Origin: CAWCTB01 sp963798275
GTDB lineage: Bacteria; Acidobacteriota; Terriglobia; Terriglobales; Acidobacteriaceae
Length of the DNA: 64,000 nucleotides
Reading direction: 5' to 3'
Assembly (NCBI GenBank): GCA_963798275.1
Contig: CAWCTB010000038.1
Span: forward strand, 62,001 to 126,000
This document shows positions 9,038 through 18,635 of the stretch, one piece after another (the first letter of the stretch is position 1; each line of letters opens with the position of its first letter). Both the position numbers and the translations under genes were made by a program. The notes under the pieces were generated by a model, which did not search any database, was not told the DNA's origin, and was given only the letters and a program-made list of their open reading frames with translations.

Positions 9038-10303
9038 ATGAGGGCTTCCCTACAACAAGTCCTGCGAAACATGTTGCGTCTCGGCTCCGGCGAGACTGTG
9101 GCGCGATTGTGCGGCATTGCCACGACCTTGTTTTTGGCTCACCGCTATGGGGTGGTTGTGCTGGGCGTCTATGCCTTGGCCCAAACCATGGTGCAGTACT
9201 CGCTGCCGTTTATCGACTTCGGCTTGCGTCATGTGGGAGCGCGGCTGGTAGCGCAGTATCCGCAAGCTGCGCAGGAAATCGTTGATCAGGTGCAGAGGCG
9301 CCGCTTGACGATGGCAGCCATCTTGTTGCCTTTTGTTCTGGTTTACGCTGTATCGGCAAAACTGCCGGTGGAATTGAAAGTCTTTCTCTTTGTCTTTGCG
9401 GTGACCGGTTCCCTATATTCGGTCTCGCTGGACTGGCTGGCCTGGGGCAAGGGGCAACTCCATCTCGTAGGTCTGGCGAAAAGCTTCGCTCCCGCCGGTA
9501 TCCTGGCCTGCATCCTGATCGGAAGGAACTCGGATCGCATTCTCTGGTGGATCGTGCTGGGCAGCGCCATTGGCAATGGATTGCAGGGAACCATCTTCTG
9601 GATGTGGTGGAAGAAGCAGAAATCCGCCGCAGAGGAACCGGTCGCTCTATCGGTGATCCGGCAGTCCCTGGCGTGGCGGCGCACCAGCATCATGGGATTG
9701 GCAACGCTATGCAATCTGGCGTTCGTCACCATCGACATGCTGATGCTGGGGGTCCTGTCGAATCCCCAGCAGGTTGGCCTTTACAGCGCCGCTTATCGCG
9801 TTGTGAATCAGGTCCTATATACCTATTATTTGCTCACTCAAGTTCTCTATCCGCAACTGGCCCGGCAAGATCAGCCGCAGCGTATGCGAATGCTGAGGCC
9901 TCGAATTCTCCTTTTTCTTGTGGGTGCCGGGATTGCCATCGCTGCTGTATTAGCGGCTTTCCGCCGGCCTGTGCTGAGCATCCTGTTCGGCCCCCAATTC
10001 CTGCCGGCAACGTTGCTTCTTCTCTTGCTGGCCTGGGCCATACCGTTCGATTTCCTGACCTCGTACTTAAGCAACGCTTACATCGCATGGGGCATGGAGA
10101 AGAAGATCCTACTGTGTACCGTCATCGCCGCTGGCAGCAACGTCGTTCTGAACCTGATCTGGATTCCGGCCTATGGCGCGACTGCGGCGGCGGTGAATAC
10201 TCTGATCTGTTACGTGATCTTCCTCACCGGCCTGGCGCTGGCAGGACGATTCGCAAAAGAGCTAACGTCTGAGGCAGAGCCGTTGCCTGAGTTGATCGCC
10301 TAG
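9038..10303 (+). CDS. Wzx-type oligosaccharide flippase (copy 1)
   Basis: The 421-residue polytopic protein has the MATE/MOP-like pattern of Polysacc_synt proteins. N-terminal helix begins LRLGSGETVARLCGIATTLF, followed by HRYGVVVLGVYALAQTMV, an inter-lobe loop near 200-215 (MWWKKQKSAAEEPVAL), and a second lobe with MLGVLSNPQQVGLYSAAYRV. About 12 helices are expected. It would flip undecaprenyl-linked repeat units across the inner membrane. A second flippase of similar design is at 17348-18628; two flippases in one locus suggest two polymers or a duplicated module. Confidence 0.87.
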   Translation: MRASLQQVLRNMLRLGSGETVARLCGIATTLFLAHRYGVVVLGVYALAQTMVQYSLPFIDFGLRHVGARLVAQYPQAAQEIVDQVQRRRLTMAAILLPFVLVYAVSAKLPVELKVFLFVFAVTGSLYSVSLDWLAWGKGQLHLVGLAKSFAPAGILACILIGRNSDRILWWIVLGSAIGNGLQGTIFWMWWKKQKSAAEEPVALSVIRQSLAWRRTSIMGLATLCNLAFVTIDMLMLGVLSNPQQVGLYSAAYRVVNQVLYTYYLLTQVLYPQLARQDQPQRMRMLRPRILLFLVGAGIAIAAVLAAFRRPVLSILFGPQFLPATLLLLLLAWAIPFDFLTSYLSNAYIAWGMEKKILLCTVIAAGSNVVLNLIWIPAYGATAAAVNTLICYVIFLTGLALAGRFAKELTSEAEPLPELIA

Positions 10304-10310
10304 GGTTTTG

Positions 10311-11416
10311 GTGCGGATATTCTACGATCATCAGCTCTTCTCGCTGCAAAACGCAGGGGGTGCCTCCCGCTATTTCTACGAGGTCATGCGGTTTATGGCC
10401 ACCGTGCCCGACGTGCAAACGGAGTTGCTAATGGGAATGAGCGGCTCGGTTTATCCGTTTCGAAGCTTACCGCGTTCGAAAGCGCGGGTGACGGAGCTTC
10501 CTGAATTGCTGCCACCCGGAACGTTGCGTTACGTAGCGAACGAAATTCTGGGTAATCTGGCGGCCGTCGCTCGCGGCACGGTGGACATTCACCATCTCAC
10601 GTTGTTCATGCGCATGCCGATGGTTCGCGCGCGCCGCCTGGTTGCCACCCACCACGATTGTACCCATGAGCGCTTCCCGCATCTGTTTCACGACGTCAAG
10701 AGGGTGCTCTGGGCGAGAAAAAAGCTTTTCCCGAAATGGACGCGATCATTTGCGTATCCGAGTCGACCCGAAGAGATTTGGTGGATTTCTATGGTGTCGA
10801 TCCGGCCAAGACGCGCGTCATCTATCACGGGGTCAGTCCCCTTGAGCGCAGTCCGGACGAGGCAAGAACGTTGCGCCAGCGATTACGGCGCCCTTACTTG
10901 ATGTATATCGGCATGCGGGCCAGCTTCAAGAATTTCGACGGCCTATTGCGTGCGTTTTACGAGACGGGGCTGAAGAATTCGATGGACTTGCTGGTGCTCG
11001 GCGGCGGCCCGCTGACGGCGAACGAGAAAGAGATGATCGCCAATTGGAAAATGAGTGACAGCGTCATCAGTATGCCGCGGGTCTCCGATGGGTTGCTCGC
11101 GGAAGCCTATGCCGGAGCCACGCTGTTCGTTTATCCGTCGTGGAATGAAGGATTCGGCTTGCCTCCGTTGGAAGCCATGACGCTGGATTGCCCGGTGCTG
11201 GCTACCAATCGGGCCTCGATTCCGGAAATCTGTCATGACGCTCCCTTTTATTTCGATCCGGCGGACCAGGAGTCATTCAATGAGGCCTTGCTGCGGGCCG
11301 TCCATGATGAGGATGACCGTAAGCAGGCGGTCGAACGGGGCAGGCGAGTTGCCGCGGAATATAAGTGGGAAAAGTGTGGGGAACAGACGCTAGCCTTGTA
11401 TCGCGAGTGCCAATAA
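10311..11416 (+). CDS. Family 4 (GT-B) glycosyltransferase, frameshifted
   Basis: The N-terminal half (MRIFYDHQLFSLQNAGGASR, then VDIHHLTLFMRMP and RLVATHHDCTHERFP) and the C-terminal half (DAIICVSESTRRDL, RPYLMYIGMRASFKNFDGLL, the EX7E segment FVYPSWNEGFGLPPLEAM) form a single GT4-type enzyme. The frame changes around 10718-10737; the run of six A at 10720-10727 is the likeliest site, because one more A there would restore a continuous protein. GTG 10311 is a reasonable start, with TTG at 10308 also in frame. It is probably a mannosyl- or related transferase of the repeat unit. Confidence 0.82.
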
Positions 11417-11421
11417 GACAA

Positions 11422-12447
11422 ATGGGACCGGAGGAGATCAGGTCACTTCCCCGACCTGCATGTTATCTCTGTGGACAACTCGGGACTCGTTTATACGAAG
11501 ACTTGCCGGATCGTCAGTTCCATGGACCCGGACGTTGGAACATCCAGCGCTGTAACAATCCCCACTGTGGACTGTTGTGGCTCGATCCGTGCCCGTTGGA
11601 ATCCGAGCTAGGCAAGTTGTACGAGTCTTACTACACGCACGAGGGGTCTCCGAAGCACACGCAAGGGCAAATGGATTGTTCGGCTCGGCTGCGATGGTTT
11701 GTGAAGTTCGGGTATTGGGACGCCGCCCGCGGCCAGCGGTACGAGCCAGGCATGGTTCTGAGGGCCTTGAGTCGCCTGACGAGCTTTGTCTTCCCGCCCT
11801 TACTCGCCAGTTTGCCATCGCGGAGGTCGGGCAGACTGCTGGATGTGGGATGCGGAGACGCCGATCTCGTCCGAGCTGCCCAGGACCAGGGATGGAATGC
11901 CGAGGGGGTTGACTTCGATCCCGCCGCCGTTGATTTTGCACGCCGTCGTGGATTGAAGGTCAGCCTCGGGTCGCTCGTTAGCCAGGGCTACGAAGCCAAC
12001 CACTTCGATGCCATCGTGATGAGTCATGTGATTGAGCATGTCCCTGATCCGATTCTTGTGCTGAAGGAATGTCATCGCATTCTTAAGCCAGAGGGGCGTC
12101 TGGTCCTGGCGACGCCAAATGTCGACGGTTGGTTTCATCGGAAGTTCCGGCGGAATTGGGTCCACCTCGATCCTCCACGGCACCTGTATCTTTTCGGGAT
12201 CGGCACGTTGACGGAGTCCGTTCGACGGTCCGGGTTCAACAAATCAGTGAAATGCTTTACGGAATTAGGGGCTCCATTTGCTTATGGCGCCAGTGAACTC
12301 ATTCGCCGCAATGGAAAATTTGTCGTTCGCGGAGGTGCACCCATTGGCACTAACTTGATAGCAGGTTTGATGAATCTGGCAGAGCTGGTATGCCTGAGAA
12401 CTGGAAGAGACGTGGGAGAGGAACTGCGACTGATTGCTGAAAAGTGA
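11422..12447 (+). CDS. Class I SAM methyltransferase with N-terminal Cys-rich segment
   Basis: The 341-residue protein starts with a metal-binding-like module (CYLCG ... RCNNPHCGLLW, residues ~12-50), followed by SAM motif I RLLDVGCGDADLVRAAQDQG, acidic VDFDPAAVDFARRRG, motif HFDAIVMSHVIEHVPDP and HRILKPEGRLVLATPN. This Cys module plus methyltransferase layout is known from sugar C- or O-methyltransferases and anchoring-type methyltransferases in glycan clusters. ATG 11422 follows the GT4 stop by 5 bp. Substrate unknown. Confidence 0.83.
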   Translation: MGPEEIRSLPRPACYLCGQLGTRLYEDLPDRQFHGPGRWNIQRCNNPHCGLLWLDPCPLESELGKLYESYYTHEGSPKHTQGQMDCSARLRWFVKFGYWDAARGQRYEPGMVLRALSRLTSFVFPPLLASLPSRRSGRLLDVGCGDADLVRAAQDQGWNAEGVDFDPAAVDFARRRGLKVSLGSLVSQGYEANHFDAIVMSHVIEHVPDPILVLKECHRILKPEGRLVLATPNVDGWFHRKFRRNWVHLDPPRHLYLFGIGTLTESVRRSGFNKSVKCFTELGAPFAYGASELIRRNGKFVVRGGAPIGTNLIAGLMNLAELVCLRTGRDVGEELRLIAEK

Positions 12448-12480
12448 TGGGAAGCGTCACGAACTACAATTGAGGTTAGA

Positions 12481-13540
12481 ATGACAGACCGATTGCTTGA
12501 TCTTACCGTTATCGTTCCCAGTTACAACACCCGGGGATTGTTGCGGAACTGTCTGGAATCTATCTATCAGCACACCCAGGGCATCACCTTCGAAGTCATC
12601 TGTGTTGACGACAATTCTCCCGATGCCAGCGCCGACATGGTGGCCGAGAGCTTTCCCCAGGTGATTCTCGTCAGGAACGCGGTCAACCTGTCCTATGCAA
12701 GGAACGGCAATCTGGGGATGCGCATGTCACGGGCACGCTATGCATGTCTGTTGGACAGCGACACGATACTGATCGGGAATGCCTTTCTGGCGCTGGTGCG
12801 CTTTATGGACGAACACCCGGAGGCGGCGGTTTGCGGCCCGAAGCTGCTGAATCCAGATCGCAGTGTGCAGCACCACATTCGCAGCTTCGCCGGCTTGGGC
12901 ATCTTCTTTCTGCAGACCCTCAATTGGCACAAGCTGTTCCCCCGAAGCCGCCTGATGAACCGATATTACAACACCGACTTCGACTATTCCAAGGCTCAGC
13001 AGGTGGAGAGTGTCGGAACATCTGTATACGTCATTCGCCGCTCCACCTGGGAGCAGGCCGGAATGCTGGACGAGCGTTTTCGCTGGGCCATGCCTGACCT
13101 CGCTTACAATTACATGCTGAACCAGAAAGGGCTATAAGCTTTACTACACCCCGTGTGCGGAGGTGGTACATTTTGGCGGTCAAACCGCCAGCCAGGACGT
13201 TCTTCGAACCCTCCGCGAGCAGTGTCAGGCACTGATCGATTTCAACGAAGCCTATGACTATTTCGGTAAGGGTCGCCTTACCAAGACGATCGTGCGTTTG
13301 GGAATCCGGGCTCGGTACTATTCAAAGGTCGTCGGCTATTACATCAGTTCCGATAAGCGTGTGATCAAGGGGCCAGGCGCTCCTAACAAGGACGTGGCTG
13401 CGCAAGCGGCAGTCATGCAAAAGTCGGATTTGTTCTGCCAAAGCGCCGGTTTACCTGCCCGCGATGAAAGTAAGAGTGAGGGAACGCCGGTAGGTTACCG
13501 TGCCCGTTGTAGGTCTGAGGCCGATGTATGTCACAGCTAA
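12481..13540 (+). CDS. Family 2 glycosyltransferase, rhamnosyltransferase-like (paralog A), frameshifted
   Basis: The GT-A domain begins LDLTVIVPSYNTRGLLRNC, with ICVDDNSPDASADM and LLDSDTILIGNAF (DXD region), and WEQAGMLDERF with a downstream DLAYNYMLNQKG. It is closely related along its whole length to the gene at 15315-16265. Alignment to that paralog shows one extra G at 13129-13131 (GAAAGGGCTATAAG versus GAAAGGCTATAAG). This makes a premature stop at 13137; reading through gives GYKLYYTPCAEVVHFGG and a normal C-terminus. The last codons overlap the next gene by 13 bp. Probably a sugar transferase of the WcaA/Rfb type. Confidence 0.85.
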
Positions 13541-14085
13541 AGCAGCTTCTGTACAGTGATCTGGCTCGCCAGTACGAATTGGAGGGAAAGGATGTGCGGC
13601 CCAACTTCTTTCGTTTTCTCGGCCGGCTACTGCATAACCGCTTTCTTCCTGTCGTCTTGTATCGTTCCAGCCGGGCAGCGCTGATCGCAGGCATACCGGT
13701 TCTGCCGAAGCTTCTCAGCTACGCGAATCAGGTGCTGTTCGGTCTGGAAATCACGCCGCGGTGCGAAGCTGGCCCAGGCCTCTTCATCGCCCATACAACC
13801 GGATGCGTCATCGGAGCACGGCGAATCGGCAGCAATGTAACGTTTTTCCAGGGGGTGAATGTGGGCGCGAAAGAGCTTGACATGAAGTTTGATCCGGCGC
13901 TCCGCCCTGAGGTTGGGGACAACGTCGTTTTTGGTGTAGGCTGCATGGTCTTCGGCCCGATTCAGATTGGCGACAATGCGGTAATCGGTGCTAATTCGGT
14001 GGTGATTGATTCCGTCGAAGCGAATACGACCGTGGCCGGCACGCCGGCACGGAAGATTGAGAACGCGAAGGCAATTCATCGATGA
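13528..14085 (+). CDS. Serine acetyltransferase-like LbH acetyltransferase
   Basis: The 185-residue protein has a helical N-terminus (LYSDLARQYELEGKD) and a left-handed beta-helix of hexapeptide repeats (IAHTTGCVIGARRIG, NVVFGVGCMVFGPI, AVIGANSVVIDS) ending with the typical VAGTPARKI. It matches the serine O-acetyltransferase/colanic-acid acetyltransferase group. In a polysaccharide locus it more likely acetylates a sugar than serine, but this is inference. It begins within the end of the preceding glycosyltransferase gene and its stop overlaps the next start (ATGA). Confidence 0.8.
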   Translation: MSQLKQLLYSDLARQYELEGKDVRPNFFRFLGRLLHNRFLPVVLYRSSRAALIAGIPVLPKLLSYANQVLFGLEITPRCEAGPGLFIAHTTGCVIGARRIGSNVTFFQGVNVGAKELDMKFDPALRPEVGDNVVFGVGCMVFGPIQIGDNAVIGANSVVIDSVEANTTVAGTPARKIENAKAIHR

Positions 14086-15261
14086 ATCCGGGTAAAGTAC
14101 TGATCACTGGAGGTCTCGGATTTATTGGACGGCACGTCGCCGAACTGCTCGTCGGGCAGGGGCGGCAAGTGCTGTTGTTCGACAACCTGAGTCCGCAAAC
14201 CCACGGGGCGGTTCCCCGGATTGCGGCGGACGGGCTGGTCGGGCATCCCAGGGTCGAAATCTATCGCGGTGACGTCCGGCAACCCGCCGACTGGGAAAAG
14301 GTCCTGCCCGAGGTTCGCTACGTCATCCACATGGCGGCGGAGACCGGTACCGCGCAGTCGATGTGCGAAATTTCGCATTACACGGAAACGAATGTTGGCG
14401 GTACTGCGGCGCTGCTGAACTACCTGGCCAACCGTAAGCACGAAGTAGCTAAGATCATTCTCGGGTCCTCTCGCGCGGTGTATGGTGAGGGTGCCTATCG
14501 CTGCGCCCATTGCGGACTTGTGTATCCGCCGATGCGCCGCGAGGACAGGCTCGGCTTCGAACAGTGGGACCCCCTGTGTCCCCGATGCGGCGATCGTATT
14601 GAAGCCGCCGCCACCCCCGAGGACGCCAAGCTTGCTCCAGCCTCCATCTACGCAGCTACCAAGCTGGCACAAGAGGACTTGGTGCGCATCGCGACCAGCG
14701 CGCTGGGAATCCCTGCGGTGATTCTCCGGATGCAGAACGTTTACGGGGAAGGGCAGTCGCTGAAGAACCCATACACTGGCATTCTCTCCATCTTCTCCAA
14801 TCAACTACGACTGGGCAAGACGCTAAACCTTTACGAGGATGGTCAGGAGAGCCGGGACTTTGTGCACGTATCTGATGTCGCACGTGCTGTGGTTCTCAGC
14901 TTTAAGTACGGTGGCAGCCGATGGATGCACGCTGAATGTGGGCTCTGGCTGCGCGACTACGATTGCAGAGGTTGCATCGCTGTTAAGCGAGCGCTTCGGA
15001 AGCAAGGCAGAACCTGTCATCTCAAATCAGTACCGGCTGGGCGACATTCGCCACGCAATTGCGGACCTCACCCTGATTCAATCGCGGCTCGGGTTCGCGC
15101 CCTTGCTGTCGCTTGAGAAAGGTCTGGATCGCTTTACGGAATGGGTGAAGACGCAACCTGTTGAACCTGACCAGCTCGCCAGGGCCACCCGGGAATTGCT
15201 GGAGCGCGGCCTTATCCCAGAAGGCGTGCCGCATGTTGCCCGGGGTGTGCCTTCCGACTGA
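14082..15261 (+). CDS. NAD-dependent sugar epimerase/dehydratase with zinc-ribbon insert, frameshifted
   Basis: This extended SDR has the Rossmann motif VLITGGLGFIGRHVAELL, acidic LLFDNLSPQTH, the HMAAETGT segment, and the catalytic YAATK (residue ~190). Between SSRAVYGEG and YAATK is an insert with CAHC and CPRC knuckles, a rubredoxin-like metal site. The same insert occurs, from memory, in dTDP-L-rhamnose 4-epimerase-like proteins (WbiB/TylI relatives). The frame changes near 14905-14925, after AVVLSFKYGG; the C-terminus (CTLNVGSGCATTIAEVASLL ... YRLGDIRHAIADL) continues in another frame to TGA 15261. It overlaps the acetyltransferase stop, so it is co-translated. It probably supplies a nucleotide-sugar precursor. 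Confidence 0.8.
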
Positions 15262-15314
15262 ACTGTCTGGGGCTCTCTGAGTCCGCACCTTTTCCATCCC
15301 AAAGGGCAAAAAGG

Positions 15315-16265
15315 GTGAGTGAGCCGATGCTCGACCTGACCATCATCATCCCCAGCTATAACACCCGTGATCTGCTGCGCGCCTGCATTCAGTCGATTTA
15401 CCAGCACACCAAAGACATCACTTTCGAGATCATCTGCCTGGACGACAACTCTCCTGATGGAAGCGCGGACATGGTGGCAGAAGCTTTTCCCGAGGTGATT
15501 CTCGTCAGAAATAAAGTCAACCAGTATTATGCCAAGAACAACAATCTCGGCATGCGCATGTCACGCGCGCGCTATGCCTGCCTGCTGAATAGCGACACCA
15601 TGCTGATTGACAATGCTTTCCAGGCCCTGATCAGATTTATGGACGAACACCCGGAGGCCGCCGTCTGCAGTCCGAAGCTACTGAATCCCGATGGCAGCGT
15701 GCAGCACCACATTCGCGGCTTCGCCGGTTGGGAAACATTTCTGCTTCAGACCCTCAATTGGCACAAGCTGTTCCCGAGGAGCCGGTTGATGAATCGGTAC
15801 TACCACACCGATTTCGACTATTCCAGAGCACAACAGGCGGAGAGTGTAGGCACAACTGCGTACGTCATTCGCCGTTCCACCTGGGAGCAGGCCGGAATGC
15901 TAGACGAGCGGTTTCAGCACTACATGCCTGATCTCGCATACAACTACATGCTGAACCAGAAAGGCTATAAGCTTTACTATAGCCCTTCTGCGGAGGTGGT
16001 CCACTTTGGTAGTCAGAGTATCAACCAGATGGGACTCAGGGCTCTCCGCCAGCAGTGTCAGGGGCTGATCGAGTTTAGCGAAGCCTACGATTACTTTGGA
16101 AAAAGCAGGGTCACGAAAACCATCGTCCGCCTCGGAATTAAATTCCGGTATTACACCAGGGTTGCTGGATATTACTTGAGCTCGGACAAGCGGATTATCA
16201 AGGGCCCCGGAGCTCCCAAGGAGGAATTGGCGGCGCAATCAAGTCCTGTGCGAAGCCTGAAGTAG
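15315..16265 (+). CDS. Family 2 glycosyltransferase, rhamnosyltransferase-like (paralog B)
   Basis: The 316-residue intact paralog of the gene at 12481 has LDLTIIIPSYNTRDLLRAC, ICLDDNSPDGSADM, LLNSDTMLIDNAF, FAGWETFLLQTLNWHKLF and WEQAGMLDERF. Long stretches are almost identical between the two, both in protein and DNA. Differences cluster in acceptor-side segments (NLSYARNGN versus QYYAKNNN; GLGIFF versus GWETFL), which suggests duplication followed by specialisation. GTG 15315 or ATG 15327 may be the start. It is the last + strand gene before a mixed-orientation block. Confidence 0.87.
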   Translation: MSEPMLDLTIIIPSYNTRDLLRACIQSIYQHTKDITFEIICLDDNSPDGSADMVAEAFPEVILVRNKVNQYYAKNNNLGMRMSRARYACLLNSDTMLIDNAFQALIRFMDEHPEAAVCSPKLLNPDGSVQHHIRGFAGWETFLLQTLNWHKLFPRSRLMNRYYHTDFDYSRAQQAESVGTTAYVIRRSTWEQAGMLDERFQHYMPDLAYNYMLNQKGYKLYYSPSAEVVHFGSQSINQMGLRALRQQCQGLIEFSEAYDYFGKSRVTKTIVRLGIKFRYYTRVAGYYLSSDKRIIKGPGAPKEELAAQSSPVRSLK

Positions 16266-16322
16266 ATGCCACACTAGCGCTGGCGGCCTTCCTGCCCTCA
16301 GATGTTGATAACTGTCGTCGTG

Positions 16323-17252
16323 CTAAGGCTGGAGTGATGAAATCGGAGTAGAGTTCTTCTGCCAAAAGGGCTGGCGTACCCAACGTCTTATTCTGCGGAA
16401 CACATGAACAAACGGGCGCGACGCCAGCCATGCTATAGAACCTTCACGTAGCAGCCGCCTAAGTCCCGTGCCTGCGGTGGACGTATTCCGTAATTCTTCC
16501 AAAGCCAGTCCCGTGGCGTTCGTACGGCGACGGTAGGCGGCAATCCGCGGATCAATACAGTCTGCTCGTTGATCGATCATTACGAGAGCTTCCTGATATA
16601 CCTTTTTTCTGTTTTCCCGCCACATGTTGCTGCCGTGCATGCGGTACCAGCAGACGACTTCCTGCACCGCACGGGCCGGGTATCGCCGCGCAAGGGCGAC
16701 ATAAAGGCAGTAGTCGGGAGTCATTTCAACCCAATCCGGAATGCCGCCGACCTCTGTCACCGCCGAGCGGCGAAGCACCGCCGAACTCATGGCGATGAAG
16801 CACGCACTCCGGAAGAGTTCGCTGAAGATATCGCCTTCGGGCAGGGGTCGAAACTCGTGCGCCTGGTCGTAATCGCGCTTCCGGCCGCCGGGCCAGAAAA
16901 GTACGGTTCGACCATAGATGATGCCGGCGCGGTCGTCGGCAAGCGCCATCTGCTTTTCCAACTTCGTGGTGGTCCACAGATCATCCTGGTCCAGGAAGGC
17001 GAGCCATTGGCCGGTTGCTTGCCGAATGGCGTTCGCTCTGGCCTCGCCCAGCGGAGTTTCCTGCGGCGATAGGAAATAGCGGACGCGCGGGTCCTTATAC
17101 TCGGCAACGATTCGAGCGCTGTCGTCGGTGGAACAGTCGTCCCAGGCAATCAGCTCCCAATCCGTGAAGGTTTGCGACATCACGCAGTCGAGGGCTTCCC
17201 TTAAGTAGGCAGACCCGTTACGAATGTTTACGATGACGCTGACCAGGGGCAT
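16323..17252 (-). CDS. Family 2 glycosyltransferase (paralog C)
   Basis: Reading inward from the ATG at 17252, the 309-residue protein opens MPLVSVIVNIRNGSAYLREA, then LIAWDDCSTDDSARIV, FLDQDDLWTTTKLEKQM (DXD-like) and EMTPDYCLYVALARRYPARA. It is a close paralog of the gene at 18636-19631 on the same strand; the DNA is alignable almost throughout (for example the segment encoding VMSQTFTDWELI). It sits opposite to the main EPS direction. Position and family indicate a role in the same polysaccharide pathway. Confidence 0.85.
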   Translation of the reverse strand: MPLVSVIVNIRNGSAYLREALDCVMSQTFTDWELIAWDDCSTDDSARIVAEYKDPRVRYFLSPQETPLGEARANAIRQATGQWLAFLDQDDLWTTTKLEKQMALADDRAGIIYGRTVLFWPGGRKRDYDQAHEFRPLPEGDIFSELFRSACFIAMSSAVLRRSAVTEVGGIPDWVEMTPDYCLYVALARRYPARAVQEVVCWYRMHGSNMWRENRKKVYQEALVMIDQRADCIDPRIAAYRRRTNATGLALEELRNTSTAGTGLRRLLREGSIAWLASRPFVHVFRRIRRWVRQPFWQKNSTPISSLQP

Positions 17253-17347
17253 GGGAAGGGATGTGTCTGCGGTGCTGGCTGTGTACCCGATTCCGCAGTA
17301 TAGCTGAATGGTAGGGACTGGCGGCGCTTGCAGCGTCATGGGTCGCG

Positions 17348-18628
17348 ATGAAAGTCGGCAACGTCTTCCTCTCATTCGTTCGACTGGCGACGGGCGAGGT
17401 CTTCGGACGAATCGCGACGTTTGTCTTGTTCGCGTACATATCCCGCTATTTTGGGGTACAAGTCCTCGGGATCATTGCTTTGGGGCAGACCGTCGCCTCG
17501 TATGTGATGGAGATTTCCGATCAGGGCTTGAAACTGATCGGAGCGCGAGTTCTGGCGCGCGACCATGAATTGGTTTCGTACCTGGTGCCGCTCATCGTGA
17601 AGCGCCGCGCCGCGCTGACTGCAGCAGCCGTGGCCCTGGGCGTTCTTTATGCTGTCTTCGGGCCGGTCCCGGCGGAGGCGCGAGTGTGTGTACTCGCCTT
17701 CGACTTCGCTGTGGTTCCTTACGCCTTCGCGCTCGACTGGGTCGCTTGGGGGCTCGGCCATTTCGGAGTGCTTTCGCTCTGGCGAAGCGGCGTGAGCATC
17801 GTATATGTGGGACTGGCAATCGTCGCTATGCACTTTGCCATTCCTCCCATCGCTTCGATCTCTGGCGCCAATATTCTGAGCGCACTGCTGGGAGCCGCCT
17901 TTCTGTGGGTTGTGTGGAAGCGGCGATGGAGCCGGCCGCGCGGGCAACTGCTGCCGGATTCAAGTCTGGCCGCTGCAGGCGAGGACCTGCGCCCTAAACG
18001 AGTCTTTGCCCTTGGCCTGTCGAACCTGCTGAACCTGGTGTTCATGAACGCTGACGTTTTGTTGCTGGGCGCGATGACAACCACGCATGAGGTAGGAAGA
18101 TACAGCGCAGCGTGCAAGCCGCTGTACGTCATTTTTACGGGATTCTGGCTATTGACTGACGCTCTGTATCCCCACCTGGCCAAGCTGGAAGCTGGGGCAC
18201 ACGCACACACTGCTCTGCTGCTGGCGTTGGTGGTGCTGGCCGCTGCCGCTTCGGCTGCCGCCGTGGTACTCGGGCTGCTTGCTCCGCGGATCCTCACTTT
18301 GATCTACGGTTCGACCCTCGGCGCGGCCGGACTGTTCCGAATTCTGTTGATCGCTTTGCCGCTGGACTTTTGCTTTTCACTGCTGTGGACCGTTCTTGTA
18401 AGCCGGGGTTACGACCGCGCCGTGCTGTACTCTGTGGCGACCGCCGCAAGCCTGAACGTGTTACTAAACCTGGTATTCATCCCCCGGTTCCAAGCCGAGG
18501 CCGCGGCCTGGGCGACTGTCGCCTCCTATGCATTGCTGTTTCTTGCCGTGCTCATTTTCGTCTTGCGCAAAAAGGTCCTCGCCGGCACGGAAAAAAACGA
18601 CCAGCTTCCGGCGCCGGTGTGGGCCTGA
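17348..18628 (+). CDS. Wzx-type oligosaccharide flippase (copy 2)
   Basis: The 426-residue polytopic protein begins VFLSFVRLATGEVFGRIATF and YFGVQVLGIIALGQTVASYV, the same pattern as copy 1 (HRYGVVVLGVYALAQTMVQY). A second lobe has MNADVLLLGAMTTTHEVGRY, matching copy 1's MLMLGVLSNPQQVGLY. It would flip a lipid-linked oligosaccharide. It lies between the two paralogous minus-strand glycosyltransferase genes C and D, forming a small module of its own. The end is 8 bp from the convergent gene D. Confidence 0.87.
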   Translation: MKVGNVFLSFVRLATGEVFGRIATFVLFAYISRYFGVQVLGIIALGQTVASYVMEISDQGLKLIGARVLARDHELVSYLVPLIVKRRAALTAAAVALGVLYAVFGPVPAEARVCVLAFDFAVVPYAFALDWVAWGLGHFGVLSLWRSGVSIVYVGLAIVAMHFAIPPIASISGANILSALLGAAFLWVVWKRRWSRPRGQLLPDSSLAAAGEDLRPKRVFALGLSNLLNLVFMNADVLLLGAMTTTHEVGRYSAACKPLYVIFTGFWLLTDALYPHLAKLEAGAHAHTALLLALVVLAAAASAAAVVLGLLAPRILTLIYGSTLGAAGLFRILLIALPLDFCFSLLWTVLVSRGYDRAVLYSVATAASLNVLLNLVFIPRFQAEAAAWATVASYALLFLAVLIFVLRKKVLAGTEKNDQLPAPVWA

Positions 18629-18635
18629 TCGCATT

